From a virus, in the IMG/VR virus record IMGVR_UViG_3300049739_000043, positions 1-35,996 of that record: a stretch of DNA of 35,996 nucleotides, one strand, 5' to 3'. Within the stretch, counting starts at the first letter, position 1, and every line of letters starts with the position of its first letter. Below the pieces are notes generated by a model. That model saw only the letters and a program-made list of their open reading frames with translations. It ran no database searches and had not been told where the DNA came from. Positions 1 through 7,758 of the stretch are shown here, one piece after another. Made by a program: the position numbers and the translations under genes.

Positions 1-101
1 ATTAATGTATCCTTTTGAACGTAAAGATAAGCACCACCCCCTAAGACAGCTAAAGAAACTAAACCAGATAACAACGCGACACCATTAATCAATTTTTGCA
101 T
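1..101 (-). CDS. small membrane protein, partial (runs off window)
   Basis: An ATG at 101 opens a frame that stays open to the window edge, giving 33 visible residues. They form a start plus one strongly hydrophobic segment rich in Leu, Val, Ala and Gly (roughly residues 4-26), followed by a short polar stretch. This looks like an N-terminal membrane anchor or uncleaved signal. It overlaps the 3' end of the preceding 94-residue membrane protein gene by 17 bases, the tight packing seen throughout the window. I do not recognise a function. Similar short anchored proteins are common in marine T4-like phages. The stop codon lies outside the window. Confidence 0.6.
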   Translation of the reverse strand, partial: MQKLINGVALLSGLVSLAVLGGGAYLYVQKDTL

Positions 102-369
102 CTTTCTTCTCCAATGTAGGTGCTTGCTTTGAATCATCCTTCTTCTTAGAAGGCATGACTCCGAACGTAGCTAAAGTGCCAGTAAAAACACTAGCGATAA
201 AAGTTGGATCAATATTCTTTTGAGGAATGCCAGGAACAGTTACATAATTAAGGGTCAGAATTGCTGCTGACCATCCAAGTATAATAACTCGGACGAGAGT
301 TGATACACCCTCATCCGCCCACTCAAATTTGTTGTCCTTTTTGGCTTCCTCTTTCTTTGGATTATCCAT
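85..369 (-). CDS. 94-residue membrane protein, holin-like by shape only
   Basis: The protein has a charged N-terminus (Asp/Lys/Glu-rich, about residues 1-20), a hydrophobic segment around residues 26-48, a second weaker one around 56-72, and a Lys-rich tail. Two membrane passes with charged ends fit a small phage holin or another inner-membrane protein. No diagnostic motif is present, so the function is unassigned. The ATG at 369 lies about 20 bases downstream of a late-promoter-like ATAAATA box that overlaps the stop codon of the upstream nuclease gene, which suggests late expression. It is followed by another small membrane protein gene, so the two may form a pair. Confidence 0.7.
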   Translation of the reverse strand: MDNPKKEEAKKDNKFEWADEGVSTLVRVIILGWSAAILTLNYVTVPGIPQKNIDPTFIASVFTGTLATFGVMPSKKKDDSKQAPTLEKKDAKID

Positions 370-389
370 AAGTAAAGAGTTAGGCTCTT

Positions 390-722
390 TTATTTATTAA
401 AGAGAGCAATAAAATATTCAGCATCTACCACGACTAATGGTTTCTTCCTGTTTTTCTTCATAACTACTATCGGTTCGTAGTCACCACAGTTTGATGCTGC
501 TTGTTCATAAGCATCCCAGACATTCAACCTTTCAACGTTCTTACATTCAATTGAGTGAGGAAACTTTTGTCTTGCTGCCCGTGCCATGATGAGATCTTCA
601 CCACCAGCACCCATAGATCGAGACTCAATATCCTCAGGATGGACATCAAGTATCTCGATTAACATTTGTCGAACCCATTTCTGTAGGTTCCTTCCCTTCG
701 CCTTCGCGCTTTGTGTTTTCAT
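390..722 (-). CDS. putative small PD-(D/E)XK nuclease
   Basis: A 110-residue protein with the layout of a small PD-(D/E)XK nuclease. It has a Lys/Arg-rich N-terminal helix (KAKGRNLQKWVR), a conserved acidic residue in GAGGEDLIM (about residues 38-46), then IECKNVE (about 58-64) supplying the E-x-K catalytic pair. This fits Holliday-junction-resolvase-like or VRR-Nuc-like enzymes often found in cyanophages. A role in DNA end processing or recombination is inferred from the fold only. The start at 722 is preferred over the next ATG because the Lys-rich N-terminal helix is typical of the group. It overlaps the upstream 102-residue frame by 77 bases. Confidence 0.65.
   Translation of the reverse strand: MKTQSAKAKGRNLQKWVRQMLIEILDVHPEDIESRSMGAGGEDLIMARAARQKFPHSIECKNVERLNVWDAYEQAASNCGDYEPIVVMKKNRKKPLVVVDAEYFIALFNK
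391..397 (-). promoter_or_regulatory. late-promoter-like ATAAATA box
   Basis: On the minus strand the sequence reads AATAAATAAAAG across the TAA stop of the 390-722 gene, 22 bases before the ATG at 369. It resembles the T4 late -10 element (TATAAATA) read by gp55. The first base differs from the T4 consensus, so the call is moderate. Confidence 0.4.
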
Positions 723-954
723 GCCATAGTGCCCAATTAATTACTGCGTCATTCCAGTCCCCGTCCCATGGATCTGGGAATATTTTAGTTTTATTGCTTG
801 AAGTCGAAATGCTTGCGCTAAACTCGATGGACCCCTTGAGAGGAGATCTCTCTCCTCCTGATTCGGTTTCGATGTTTGTAGAAGTTCTTCTCTCCAACCA
901 ATCAAAGATCTTCCCATCATAATTGAAAACCTGCGAAAGTATTTTCTTCAACAT
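646..954 (-). CDS. hypothetical protein, 102 residues
   Basis: An ATG at 954 opens a 102-residue frame that fills the otherwise empty gap between nrdB and the nuclease gene. It overlaps the end of nrdB by 38 bases and the start of the nuclease by 77. The sequence is protein-like, with an amphipathic N-terminus, a Ser/Thr-rich middle (about residues 37-60) and a Trp-rich patch (about 65-83, PDPWDGDWNDAVINWALW). I recognise no family. The frame extends upstream to a TTG at 972, but the ATG is the better start. The long overlaps make this less certain than its neighbours. Confidence 0.55.
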   Translation of the reverse strand: MLKKILSQVFNYDGKIFDWLERRTSTNIETESGGERSPLKGSIEFSASISTSSNKTKIFPDPWDGDWNDAVINWALWHENTKREGEGKEPTEMGSTNVNRDT

Positions 955-2098
955 CTTGTGAGATACCCCCAATAACGTATGATTCGACTTCAGTTTCTTG
1001 GGGTGCTACTTGCAGTCCTTTAGACGACAACCAATGTTCTGTCCAAGGGAGAGGATTGTTACTAAGGGGAGCATCAAATGTAGGTTTCAGTCCAATAGAC
1101 TTCATGCGACGATTCGCAGTCCACTCGACATACTTCTGCAGAAGTTTTGCGTTCAGACCAATCATTGAACCATCGCGGAACAAATAGTCTGCCCAAATTA
1201 CTTCTTCTTCAACACATTTATTGAACATCTCGTAGACGTTCTTCTCTTCTTCTTTTGCAATCTCTACCATGTCAGGGTCATCGCCCTGCTTCCACTTGTT
1301 TAAAATGTTCTGAGTGATGGTCATGTGCTGCGATTCATCTCTCGCAATGAGAGAAATGATCTTAGCGTTGCCTTCCATCAGTTTGTTCTCACCGAAAGCG
1401 AACGAACAAGCAAACGATACGTAGAAACGGATGCCTTCTAGTATATAGACATTTGCTACGGCACGATATAGTTTTCGTTTGAGATCTTTAAGTTCCCACT
1501 GAGCAGTAGGTGAATCTTTGAAGTCTTCTTTCCACATGTTACCTGTGTCATACATGTGTGCTGCTTGTAAGAACTCATCGTATGCTGCAGTAACACTAGT
1601 TGCACGTTCCAGAATCTTTTCATCAGTGATGATAGCATCAAAGACCACAGAGGGGTCTGGATAGATGTTCTTGATGATGTGAGTATAAGAACGACTGTGA
1701 ACCATCTCCATGGTCTGCCAGATATTCATAGCAGATTCCAGTTCAGGAAGTGAACAGTAAGGCATGAATGCCATACCAGGACCACGACCCTGAACAGAGT
1801 CTAACATGATCTGATACTTCAGGTTAGAAGTAAAGATATGCTTCTGTTCAGGACGGAGTTGCTGATAGTCTGCACGATCTTTCTGAAGAGAAACCTCTTC
1901 TGGTCTCCAGAAATATCCAAGTTGCTGCTGCGTCAACTTATCAAAGACAGGATACTTAAAGTTATCATATCTCTGGACTCCCAAAGGAGCACCAAAGAAC
2001 ATAGTCTGCTTAGTTGTATCTACAATATTTTTATTAAAGACTGTCATACCTTCAATTTTGGTGTATCCGTTGTTAACTTTAAATTGCACAGCTGTCAC
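917..2098 (-). CDS. nrdB: ribonucleotide reductase class Ia, small (beta) subunit
   Basis: The beta subunit carries the di-iron/tyrosyl radical cofactor that supplies the radical to NrdA for making dNTPs. Visible family features are FWRPEEV near the N-terminus, the metal-ligand helices (ESAMNIW, then MVHSRSYTHI), FYVSFACSFAFGEN around the radical region, and ARDESQH near residue 260. It ends in FAGFQL, matching the C-terminal tail through which NrdB docks on NrdA. The start shown is GTG at 2098, with AGGAGG well placed upstream inside the end of nrdA. A downstream ATG at 2047 (MTVFNKN) aligns with the usual T4 NrdB N-terminus and is a real alternative. It is encoded directly after nrdA, implying balanced synthesis. 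Confidence 0.96.
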   Translation of the reverse strand: MTAVQFKVNNGYTKIEGMTVFNKNIVDTTKQTMFFGAPLGVQRYDNFKYPVFDKLTQQQLGYFWRPEEVSLQKDRADYQQLRPEQKHIFTSNLKYQIMLDSVQGRGPGMAFMPYCSLPELESAMNIWQTMEMVHSRSYTHIIKNIYPDPSVVFDAIITDEKILERATSVTAAYDEFLQAAHMYDTGNMWKEDFKDSPTAQWELKDLKRKLYRAVANVYILEGIRFYVSFACSFAFGENKLMEGNAKIISLIARDESQHMTITQNILNKWKQGDDPDMVEIAKEEEKNVYEMFNKCVEEEVIWADYLFRDGSMIGLNAKLLQKYVEWTANRRMKSIGLKPTFDAPLSNNPLPWTEHWLSSKGLQVAPQETEVESYVIGGISQDVEENTFAGFQL

Positions 2099-4388
2099 AA
2101 GCTTCCTCCTGAGTGTTTAAAATTTCTTGCAGAAGATCCTCTACGGATTTCTCTTCTTCTTGTGCTTCGTCATTTGGATCTGTCTTACTATCATAAGTGT
2201 TTTGATAGTATGAAGTTTTCCAACCATACTTATATGTATTTAAAAGATCACCTGCCATCACCGAGACAGGAACATTATTATCTGGGTAATTTTCTGGATT
2301 GTAACTCCAGTTACCAGAAATCGCTTGGTCAAAGAACTTTTGCATAACAGAGACTACATTGATATAACCTGAGTTATCTTTCATATCCCAAAGCAACGTG
2401 TAGTTGTTCTTCAAGGTGGTGAACTGAGGAACCACTTGCTTAAGAGGTCCTTTCTTCGATTTTTTAATGGACAAGTATGCTCTAGGTGGCTCGATTCCAT
2501 TGGTTTCATTTGACACAACGGAACTGCTTTCTGAAGGCATCTGTGCGGACAGTGTGCTGTGTCGCAATCCGAACTCATTGATAGATGCTCTAAGACTTTC
2601 CCAATCATAATTCAGTTTTTCTCCACAGATTTGATCGACTTCACGCTTGTAAGTGTCGATTGGGAGAATACCGTCTGCATACTTGGTGCGATGGAAATAT
2701 CCACACGCTCCTTTTTCTTTTGCCAACTCATTGGAGGACTTGAGTAGATAATACTGGAAAGATTCAGCGAGTTTGTGGACAAGTTTCCATGCTCCTGGGT
2801 CATCGTAGTGTTCTCCGTTACGTGCTAAGTAATGTGCTAGACCGATAAATCCAACACCAAGACTGCGACGGTTCTTGGTGCTTTTTTCTGCTGCATTAAC
2901 AGGATAGTTCTGGTAGTCAATCAGTTCTTCCAGACCACGAACAGCAAGATCACAAAGTTCTTCCATGTCATCAAGATTCTTCAACTTTCCAACGTTGACA
3001 GCAGAGAGAATGCATAGTGCAATCTCACCTTCACCATCGATATGCTGAAGAGGATCAGTAGGTAGGGTAATTTCTTGACAAAGATTAGACATATTCACCT
3101 TGTCCTTGAAGGACGAGTGTGAATTGCAGTGGTCAATATTCATGATGTAAAGACGACCAGTCTCTGCTCTCTCCTTGAGAAGACTTAGAAAGAGTTCTTG
3201 AGCACTGATAGTCTTTCTCGGAACAGACTGATCTGATTCATAGTCCACATAGCAAGCGTCAAATGCATCAGTCCCAAAAGCATCATACAAACCTGGAACG
3301 TCATGAGGACTGAAGAGTGTGATGTCTTCGTTTTTAATGAATCGTTCATAGAACAACTTAGAAATTTGGATAGAATAATCTAGTTTACGGACACGATTAT
3401 CTTCTGTCCCTTTATTATTCTTTAGGACGATGATGTCTTCGATTTCTTGGTGCCAGATTGGGAAGTGGACAGTTGCGCTTCCACCTCGGATGCCATTTTG
3501 AGTGCAGCATCGGACAGTGCTCTCAAACTTTTTAAGGAACGGGACAACACCTGTGTGCGCGACTTCTCCCCCTCTGATCTTAGCGTTGACGCCACGGATT
3601 CTGCCTGCGTTGATACCGATTCCTGCACGTTGAGCAACATACTTGCCAATCGCCATGTCACTAGAAAAGATGCTATCGAGGGTGTCATCGCTATCAATAA
3701 GAACACAGCTAGCAAATTGTCGAAGTGGAGTTCGCACCCCTGCCATGATAGGTGTGGGAATGTTGATTTTGTGCTTTGAGATTGCATTGTAGTATCTATG
3801 AACATAGTCAAGACGTTGGGTTGCTGGATAGTCAGCAAACAGTGTCATAGCAATGAACATATACATGTATTGAGGTGTTTCATATACCTCATTACTGCTA
3901 CGATCCTGCACCAAATACTTGTCAACTACTTGACGTAAACCTGCATAGGAAAACAGGTAGTCACGACCATGATCGATGTAGTTATTAAGCTTTGCCCAGT
4001 CTTCGTCATTATATTTATCTAACAGATCTTCATCATAAACTTTGTTCACAGTGACATTATACAATGCAACATCGTATGGCGTCGGCATACCATCTTGCCA
4101 CACAGATTTGTTAAACACCTGCTTACGAAGAGAGAACATGAGCAGACGAGAAGCAACATACTGGTAGTTTGGGTTGTCCAAACTAATAAGATCTGATGCT
4201 GAACGAATCAAAATCTCTTGGATGTTATCTGTGCTAATACCATCATAGAATTGAATACCAGAATTCATTTCTACTTGACTTGCAGAGACCCCAGAGAGAC
4301 CCTCACATGCCTCTTCAACCATCTTATGCATCTTTTCAAGGTTGAGAGGTTCGATGGACCCGTCGCGCTTCTCTACATTAATTGTCAT
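2079..4388 (-). CDS. nrdA: ribonucleotide reductase class Ia, large (alpha) subunit
   Basis: This 769-residue catalytic subunit reduces ribonucleoside diphosphates to deoxy forms. In order it shows an N-terminal ATP-cone-like region (VEKRDGSIEPLNLEKM, residues 3-18, plus the following helices), an active-site cysteine in FASCVLIDSDD (about 225), NLCQEI (about 435) with the thiyl-radical-type cysteine region, ALCILSAVNVG, the substrate-site MPSESSSVVSNETNG (about 620), and a C-terminal CDSCAI thiol pair that shuttles electrons from thioredoxin or glutaredoxin. The start at 4388 forms an ATGA overlap with the primase stop; an in-frame ATG at 4400 is the alternative. nrdB follows with a 20-base overlap. 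Confidence 0.97.
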   Translation of the reverse strand: MTINVEKRDGSIEPLNLEKMHKMVEEACEGLSGVSASQVEMNSGIQFYDGISTDNIQEILIRSASDLISLDNPNYQYVASRLLMFSLRKQVFNKSVWQDGMPTPYDVALYNVTVNKVYDEDLLDKYNDEDWAKLNNYIDHGRDYLFSYAGLRQVVDKYLVQDRSSNEVYETPQYMYMFIAMTLFADYPATQRLDYVHRYYNAISKHKINIPTPIMAGVRTPLRQFASCVLIDSDDTLDSIFSSDMAIGKYVAQRAGIGINAGRIRGVNAKIRGGEVAHTGVVPFLKKFESTVRCCTQNGIRGGSATVHFPIWHQEIEDIIVLKNNKGTEDNRVRKLDYSIQISKLFYERFIKNEDITLFSPHDVPGLYDAFGTDAFDACYVDYESDQSVPRKTISAQELFLSLLKERAETGRLYIMNIDHCNSHSSFKDKVNMSNLCQEITLPTDPLQHIDGEGEIALCILSAVNVGKLKNLDDMEELCDLAVRGLEELIDYQNYPVNAAEKSTKNRRSLGVGFIGLAHYLARNGEHYDDPGAWKLVHKLAESFQYYLLKSSNELAKEKGACGYFHRTKYADGILPIDTYKREVDQICGEKLNYDWESLRASINEFGLRHSTLSAQMPSESSSVVSNETNGIEPPRAYLSIKKSKKGPLKQVVPQFTTLKNNYTLLWDMKDNSGYINVVSVMQKFFDQAISGNWSYNPENYPDNNVPVSVMAGDLLNTYKYGWKTSYYQNTYDSKTDPNDEAQEEEKSVEDLLQEILNTQEEACDSCAI

Positions 4389-5374
4389 ACCTTTTTCCAT
4401 TCGTTCAGTTTAAGTTTTGCTTCTAGTCCGCTGTAAGTGTTTGATTCTACCAGAGATTGAACGTCGTGTCCAGCGAGTGCCATGTCGTTCAGGTCTTTTT
4501 CTTTGATATGTTTTGGGAAGATGACTACCTTATTCCCTGCCTTGATCGTCGATGCAATCTTATTAACAATTTCTCTCGATCTGGGTTCGTTGTCATAGGT
4601 GTATACGAATCGATAATCATAACTGCTAAGGTTAACATCGCTACCACACATAGCAATAGCGTTGTCAATGAAATGACTGTCGAAGGGTCCTTCTGTAACA
4701 TAAACTTCCTTTGTAGGGTCAATGCGATCCAACCCATACACCTTGGGTTTGGAATCGTCAAGCATGATTGTAATGTATCTAATCTTTGCTTTGGGCGCAA
4801 GAGATCTACCTTGGTAACCAAACAGGATACCATCTCTATCCCTTAAGGGAATTATAATTCTTGCACTATCTTGACGTAGATTATCAAACGTCTTCTTCTG
4901 CTGGTTCGTCCAGTCCTTAAACTTTGGACAGTAGTAAAATGATTCTAAATCTTCAATTTTTCGACGCTTAAGATAGTCGCGGGCAGGGTGTTCTTTATTT
5001 AGTTCTGAGATTTTTTGAAGATCTAGACCCTGTTTCTTTTTGAAAACAGGTTTCTTAAAGTCGAACTTTGGACTTGCAGTCTGAGTTCCTTTACCAGTCA
5101 GTCCCTCACGATATCTCTCCATGACATACTGATCATGAAGCAAAGGATTCTGATCCTTCAGGAAGTTTGTAAAAGTTCTTCCTACACCACAATTATGACA
5201 CTTATACACATAGTCATTCTTCATTTGGAAGAAGTAACCTCGTGCCTTATTAGTATGCTTCTTAGAATCCCCACAATAAGGACATCGAAAATTGTAAGTT
5301 CTATCGTTTTTCTTAGTAAACTTACCTAGTTGTGGGGATACCAGTTGAATGTATTTGGTATCAAGAAAACTCAC
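4385..5374 (-). CDS. gp61: DNA primase (T4 gp61-like)
   Basis: This protein makes RNA primers for lagging-strand synthesis as part of the primosome with gp41 helicase. Cysteines at about 31, 34, 59 and 62 (CPYC and CHNC) form the N-terminal zinc ribbon. The central region holds IIPLRDRDG and YQGRSL, then a TOPRIM motif EVYVTEGPFDSHFI (about 222-235) with the catalytic glutamate, followed by YTYDNEPR. The length of 329 residues is close to T4 gp61. The start is GTG (minus-strand GTGAGTTTTC at 5374), since no ATG precedes the zinc ribbon. It overlaps the upstream 144-residue gene by 14 bases and the downstream nrdA by 4. Confidence 0.94.
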   Translation of the reverse strand: MSFLDTKYIQLVSPQLGKFTKKNDRTYNFRCPYCGDSKKHTNKARGYFFQMKNDYVYKCHNCGVGRTFTNFLKDQNPLLHDQYVMERYREGLTGKGTQTASPKFDFKKPVFKKKQGLDLQKISELNKEHPARDYLKRRKIEDLESFYYCPKFKDWTNQQKKTFDNLRQDSARIIIPLRDRDGILFGYQGRSLAPKAKIRYITIMLDDSKPKVYGLDRIDPTKEVYVTEGPFDSHFIDNAIAMCGSDVNLSSYDYRFVYTYDNEPRSREIVNKIASTIKAGNKVVIFPKHIKEKDLNDMALAGHDVQSLVESNTYSGLEAKLKLNEWKKV

Positions 5375-5795
5375 TAATGGGTCTCATCACTCCACCCATA
5401 TTAGCATTCTTTGCATCCTCTGTCAAGATTTTGAAGATAGGTGGTGCCACTTGTAGTAGTGCCACAAGGGTCGCAAGGACTGCTCCTGCACCGATAACAA
5501 ACTTTGCGTTGGCATCCACTTTTCTCTGGATACTATTGATCCTATTCTGAACCAGTTCATGATCTTTCTCATGCCTTTCCTTCATATCCTCAAGCATACC
5601 GATGATGAGTTTATCGGCACGTTCGGATTCATCCAAACGATTTTCATGGCGCTCCAAGATTACAGCAACTCTGTTGCTGTTTTCTGAGATTGTGCCTACT
5701 GCTCTTTCAAGTTTGTCAAGCATCTCCTTAGAGAGATCTTCATAAATATCAAGTTTTGATTCTAAAACTGCTAATCTACCAAGACCGAATGCCAT
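5361..5795 (-). CDS. coiled-coil protein with C-terminal membrane segment
   Basis: A 144-residue protein. Residues about 8-90 are highly charged and helical with heptad-like spacing, which suggests a coiled coil. Residues about 96-122 are hydrophobic (FVIGAGAVLATLVALLQVAPPIFKIL) and would span the membrane. The shape resembles XhlA/hemolysin-type phage proteins associated with holins, but no diagnostic motif proves this. A perfect TATAAATA late box lies about 35 bases upstream, so it is probably expressed late, consistent with a lysis or virion role. The ATG at 5795 is the only good start. Primase follows with a 14-base overlap even though primase is normally needed early. Confidence 0.7.
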   Translation of the reverse strand: MAFGLGRLAVLESKLDIYEDLSKEMLDKLERAVGTISENSNRVAVILERHENRLDESERADKLIIGMLEDMKERHEKDHELVQNRINSIQRKVDANAKFVIGAGAVLATLVALLQVAPPIFKILTEDAKNANMGGVMRPISEFS

Positions 5796-5829
5796 ATATT
5801 TTACATTCTAGTGTGTATTAATACTCAAG

Positions 5830-5837
5830 TATTTATA
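5830..5837 (-). promoter_or_regulatory. T4-type late promoter box TATAAATA
   Basis: The minus strand reads GTATAAATACTTG, an exact match to the T4 late -10 octamer recognised by gp55. It overlaps the TAA stop of the 5833-6546 gene and sits 35 bases upstream of the ATG at 5795. Confidence 0.65.
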
Positions 5838-6546
5838 CATTTCTAACTGCGAACTCTAGTGCGGATTGATATGTAGTTGCGTCTTTGTTCAGCATATAAC
5901 GGAACTGCTGTTGCTTGGGTTCATCCAATTGTGCATAACAAGCAGCAATTCTTTTAGCAGAGAAGTTGTCTAGGTTCTGGGTAGTTCCATCGGAGAAATC
6001 AATCTTAGCAAAGGATGTTTCACCAGTAGGACTAAGTTCCTGTGTTGCAACTTGTAGTGCAACATCTAGTGTATCAGTATTTTCATGAATCATAGTATCA
6101 CCTGTCATTTCAAAAGAGTTTTTCTGGACTTTTTTCTGTTGATCGCTTGCTTTCTTTTTAAAGTCAGACAAACGTGCCTTCATCAGGGTGTCCATTTCTG
6201 ATGTCTTGGACTGCATTTTTTCTTTTGCTTCCTTCTTCTTCTTCTGCATCTCCTTTTGGCGTCCAAGTTTTTTGCCTTGCTGGATTTGCTTCTGTGCTCT
6301 CTCAGTTTCTGAGGGCACTGCTTCAGAAATAATTGTTTCTTCTACTTGTTCCTTCATTTTCTTGCGGTTAGTTATACGGGAGAGCATTGTTTTAGCACCT
6401 TTGGTGCGACCGTCTACCTTATCTGATTTACCTTTATATGATCTACGTTTCTTTGTATTAACAAAGACAAACGCAGGTGGCATAGCGAGACCTGAACCGT
6501 CTCCTGCCATCATTTCATTCAAATTAGATTCAGTTGACTCAGACAT
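5833..6546 (-). CDS. hypothetical Lys-rich protein, possibly virion-associated
   Basis: A 237-residue protein of unknown function. The first about 25 residues are acidic and small. A basic segment follows (TKKRRSYKGK to about residue 65). Then comes a very Lys/Glu/Gln-rich helical stretch (about 68-145, including KKKKEAKEKMQ) likely to form a long helix or coiled coil. The last 65 residues are mixed and probably globular, with FAKIDFSDGTTQNLDNFSAKRI. The arrangement recalls phage internal or scaffold-type proteins. The surrounding genes have late boxes, so a virion role is plausible but inferred. It overlaps the upstream 118-residue gene by 28 bases. Confidence 0.7.
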   Translation of the reverse strand: MSESTESNLNEMMAGDGSGLAMPPAFVFVNTKKRRSYKGKSDKVDGRTKGAKTMLSRITNRKKMKEQVEETIISEAVPSETERAQKQIQQGKKLGRQKEMQKKKKEAKEKMQSKTSEMDTLMKARLSDFKKKASDQQKKVQKNSFEMTGDTMIHENTDTLDVALQVATQELSPTGETSFAKIDFSDGTTQNLDNFSAKRIAACYAQLDEPKQQQFRYMLNKDATTYQSALEFAVRNV

Positions 6547-6875
6547 TCTTGATTTACGTTATCGTTTAAACTATCGGGCAGTCTTTCTAAGAAAAGCATG
6601 AATGCTTTTAGATAATTCCAATGCGTTGCCTCTGTTTTATAAAAAAGCAGAGGCGTAGCAGCATCATCAAATACATTATACATTACAATAATATGATTTA
6701 AGATGAGGTGAGTTTTAAGTTCACCATTCGTTTCATATCGTTTAAATAAACGTTTAATATACCTGATCCTATTTAGATCCTCTTCAAAGTCACTATATGT
6801 GACTGACTGAGGATTATTATAATGTTTAATAGCAAAGAAAATCCAGTTTTCTGGAGTCAATTCATCGAAGATCAT
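6519..6875 (-). CDS. conserved phage protein of unknown function (118 residues)
   Basis: The sequence contains a pattern I recognise from many marine T4-like phages: an N-terminal DFEEDLNRIRYIKRLFKRY (about 29-47), then LILNHIIVMYNVF (about 57-69), and an LLFYK...LKAFMLFLERLP segment near the end. It is a small, mostly helical soluble protein. No catalytic motif is visible and no function is known to me. The ATG at 6875 lies 6 bases after the stop of the Ig-like gene, so the two are probably co-transcribed from the late promoter at 7493. It overlaps the next gene by 28 bases. Confidence 0.75.
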   Translation of the reverse strand: MIFDELTPENWIFFAIKHYNNPQSVTYSDFEEDLNRIRYIKRLFKRYETNGELKTHLILNHIIVMYNVFDDAATPLLFYKTEATHWNYLKAFMLFLERLPDSLNDNVNQECLSQLNLI

Positions 6876-6881
6876 TCCTTA

Positions 6882-7460
6882 TCAGGCAGTAGTTACAACA
6901 GCAACAGCAGAGATTTTCTCTGTAGCACCATTAGTGGAGTTGATCTTGACGCGGTAGGAACCAGCATCAGTATCAGCATAGGTAGCAATATCAAACGTTG
7001 TATTGGTAGCACCAGCAACGTTTGCCCATTTCTTACCAGACTTCTTCTGCCATTGGAAGGTGAGAACAGAAGCATCACCAGGAGGAGTAGCGGTAGCGGC
7101 AAGAACAAGTTGTAGAGCGGCACCAACAGCAACAGCAGTATCTGCTGGTTGTGTCTGGATGTCAATCAATACACTTACGTCTGCTGCTGCAGCATCATCT
7201 GCCTGAGTCTCGTTAGCATTAAGGTCAGGACCAGCAATGGTTACCAGCATCTCTGCTTTATGACGGGTGTTACCTTCACAATCGGTGTATGTAAAGTAGG
7301 ACCACCAACCAGGAGCATTCAAACCACGAGCTTTGTTTTCAGCAAGTGCTGCTTCGGTGTCGTCAATAAAAATTGTTTGCTTTGCTTGTGCGGATGCAGC
7401 AACTCCAATGCCTGCTTTGGCTTTGTTAGCGTTGCTGTCCGTTCTTCCGTATAGGGACAT
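6882..7460 (-). CDS. Ig-like domain virion protein
   Basis: A 192-residue protein in two parts. Residues 1-90 form an N-terminal domain with Trp-Trp-Ser-Tyr and a cysteine (GWWSYFTYTDCEGN). Residues about 100-192 form a bacterial Ig-like domain, seen from FQWQKKSGKKWANVAGA (core Trp) and YADTDAGSYRVKI (the D-x-G-x-Y signature), ending in a run of small and Val residues. Such Ig-like domains decorate phage capsids and tails (for example T4 Hoc) and are thought to aid weak surface binding. It is the first gene after a strong terminator and a perfect TATAAATA box, with GGAG ahead of the ATG. This is the layout expected of an abundant late structural gene. Confidence 0.8.
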   Translation of the reverse strand: MSLYGRTDSNANKAKAGIGVAASAQAKQTIFIDDTEAALAENKARGLNAPGWWSYFTYTDCEGNTRHKAEMLVTIAGPDLNANETQADDAAAADVSVLIDIQTQPADTAVAVGAALQLVLAATATPPGDASVLTFQWQKKSGKKWANVAGATNTTFDIATYADTDAGSYRVKINSTNGATEKISAVAVVTTA

Positions 7461-7492
7461 TGGATCTCCAGTAGACTATTCGATTCTCATAT

Positions 7493-7500
7493 TATTTATA
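7493..7500 (-). promoter_or_regulatory. T4-type late promoter TATAAATA
   Basis: An exact TATAAATA on the minus strand, 33 bases upstream of the ATG at 7460 and immediately downstream of the terminator U-tract at 7500-7506. It would give the Ig-like gene its own late transcript. Confidence 0.75.
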
Positions 7501-7527
7501 AAAAAAGGAGAGGCATACACCTCTCCT
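7500..7527 (-). terminator. intrinsic terminator after the 66-residue gene
   Basis: The minus strand folds as AGGAGAGG / CCTCTCCT (8 perfect pairs, 7506-7513 with 7520-7527) around a 6-base loop, followed directly by a run of seven T. It lies 8 bases beyond the stop of the 7535-7735 gene. Confidence 0.9.
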
Positions 7528-7534
7528 AATATTA

Positions 7535-7735
7535 TCACTCTTCTCGGTTCTTAATTGCGGCAGATACAACTTCAAGAAGTTGATCATCCATATCAGTCTT
7601 GGTTAACTTAACTGCTTTAGCAAGAATAGCAAGACAGATCTCAACAAGTTTCTCACCCAGTTCTTCATTTTCTGGAATGTTTGCGACTGCATCTTTAATA
7701 ATTTTGGATGCTAATGGAAGTAGAAAGGATAACAT
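7535..7735 (-). CDS. small helical protein, 66 residues
   Basis: A short protein with a hydrophobic N-terminus (MLSFLLPLASKII) and an acidic, amphipathic remainder (PENEELGEKLVEICLAILAKAVKL). It may be membrane-associated but has no clear full transmembrane span. I recognise no family. An ATAAATA late-type box lies about 25 bases upstream of the ATG (7760-7766) and a strong terminator follows the stop. It could therefore form a short late transcription unit on its own. Confidence 0.65.
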   Translation of the reverse strand: MLSFLLPLASKIIKDAVANIPENEELGEKLVEICLAILAKAVKLTKTDMDDQLLEVVSAAIKNREE

Positions 7736-7758
7736 TGGTTCATGTCATAGGGCATGAA

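Noticed and set aside
1838-2347. Plus-strand open frame of 169 codons
   Set aside because: It lies wholly opposite nrdB and nrdA, both strongly supported by motifs, and its translation lacks any domain pattern.
3422-3838. Minus-strand frame of 138 codons inside nrdA in a second frame
   Set aside because: It overlaps the conserved catalytic region of nrdA completely and has low-complexity Ser/Leu composition.
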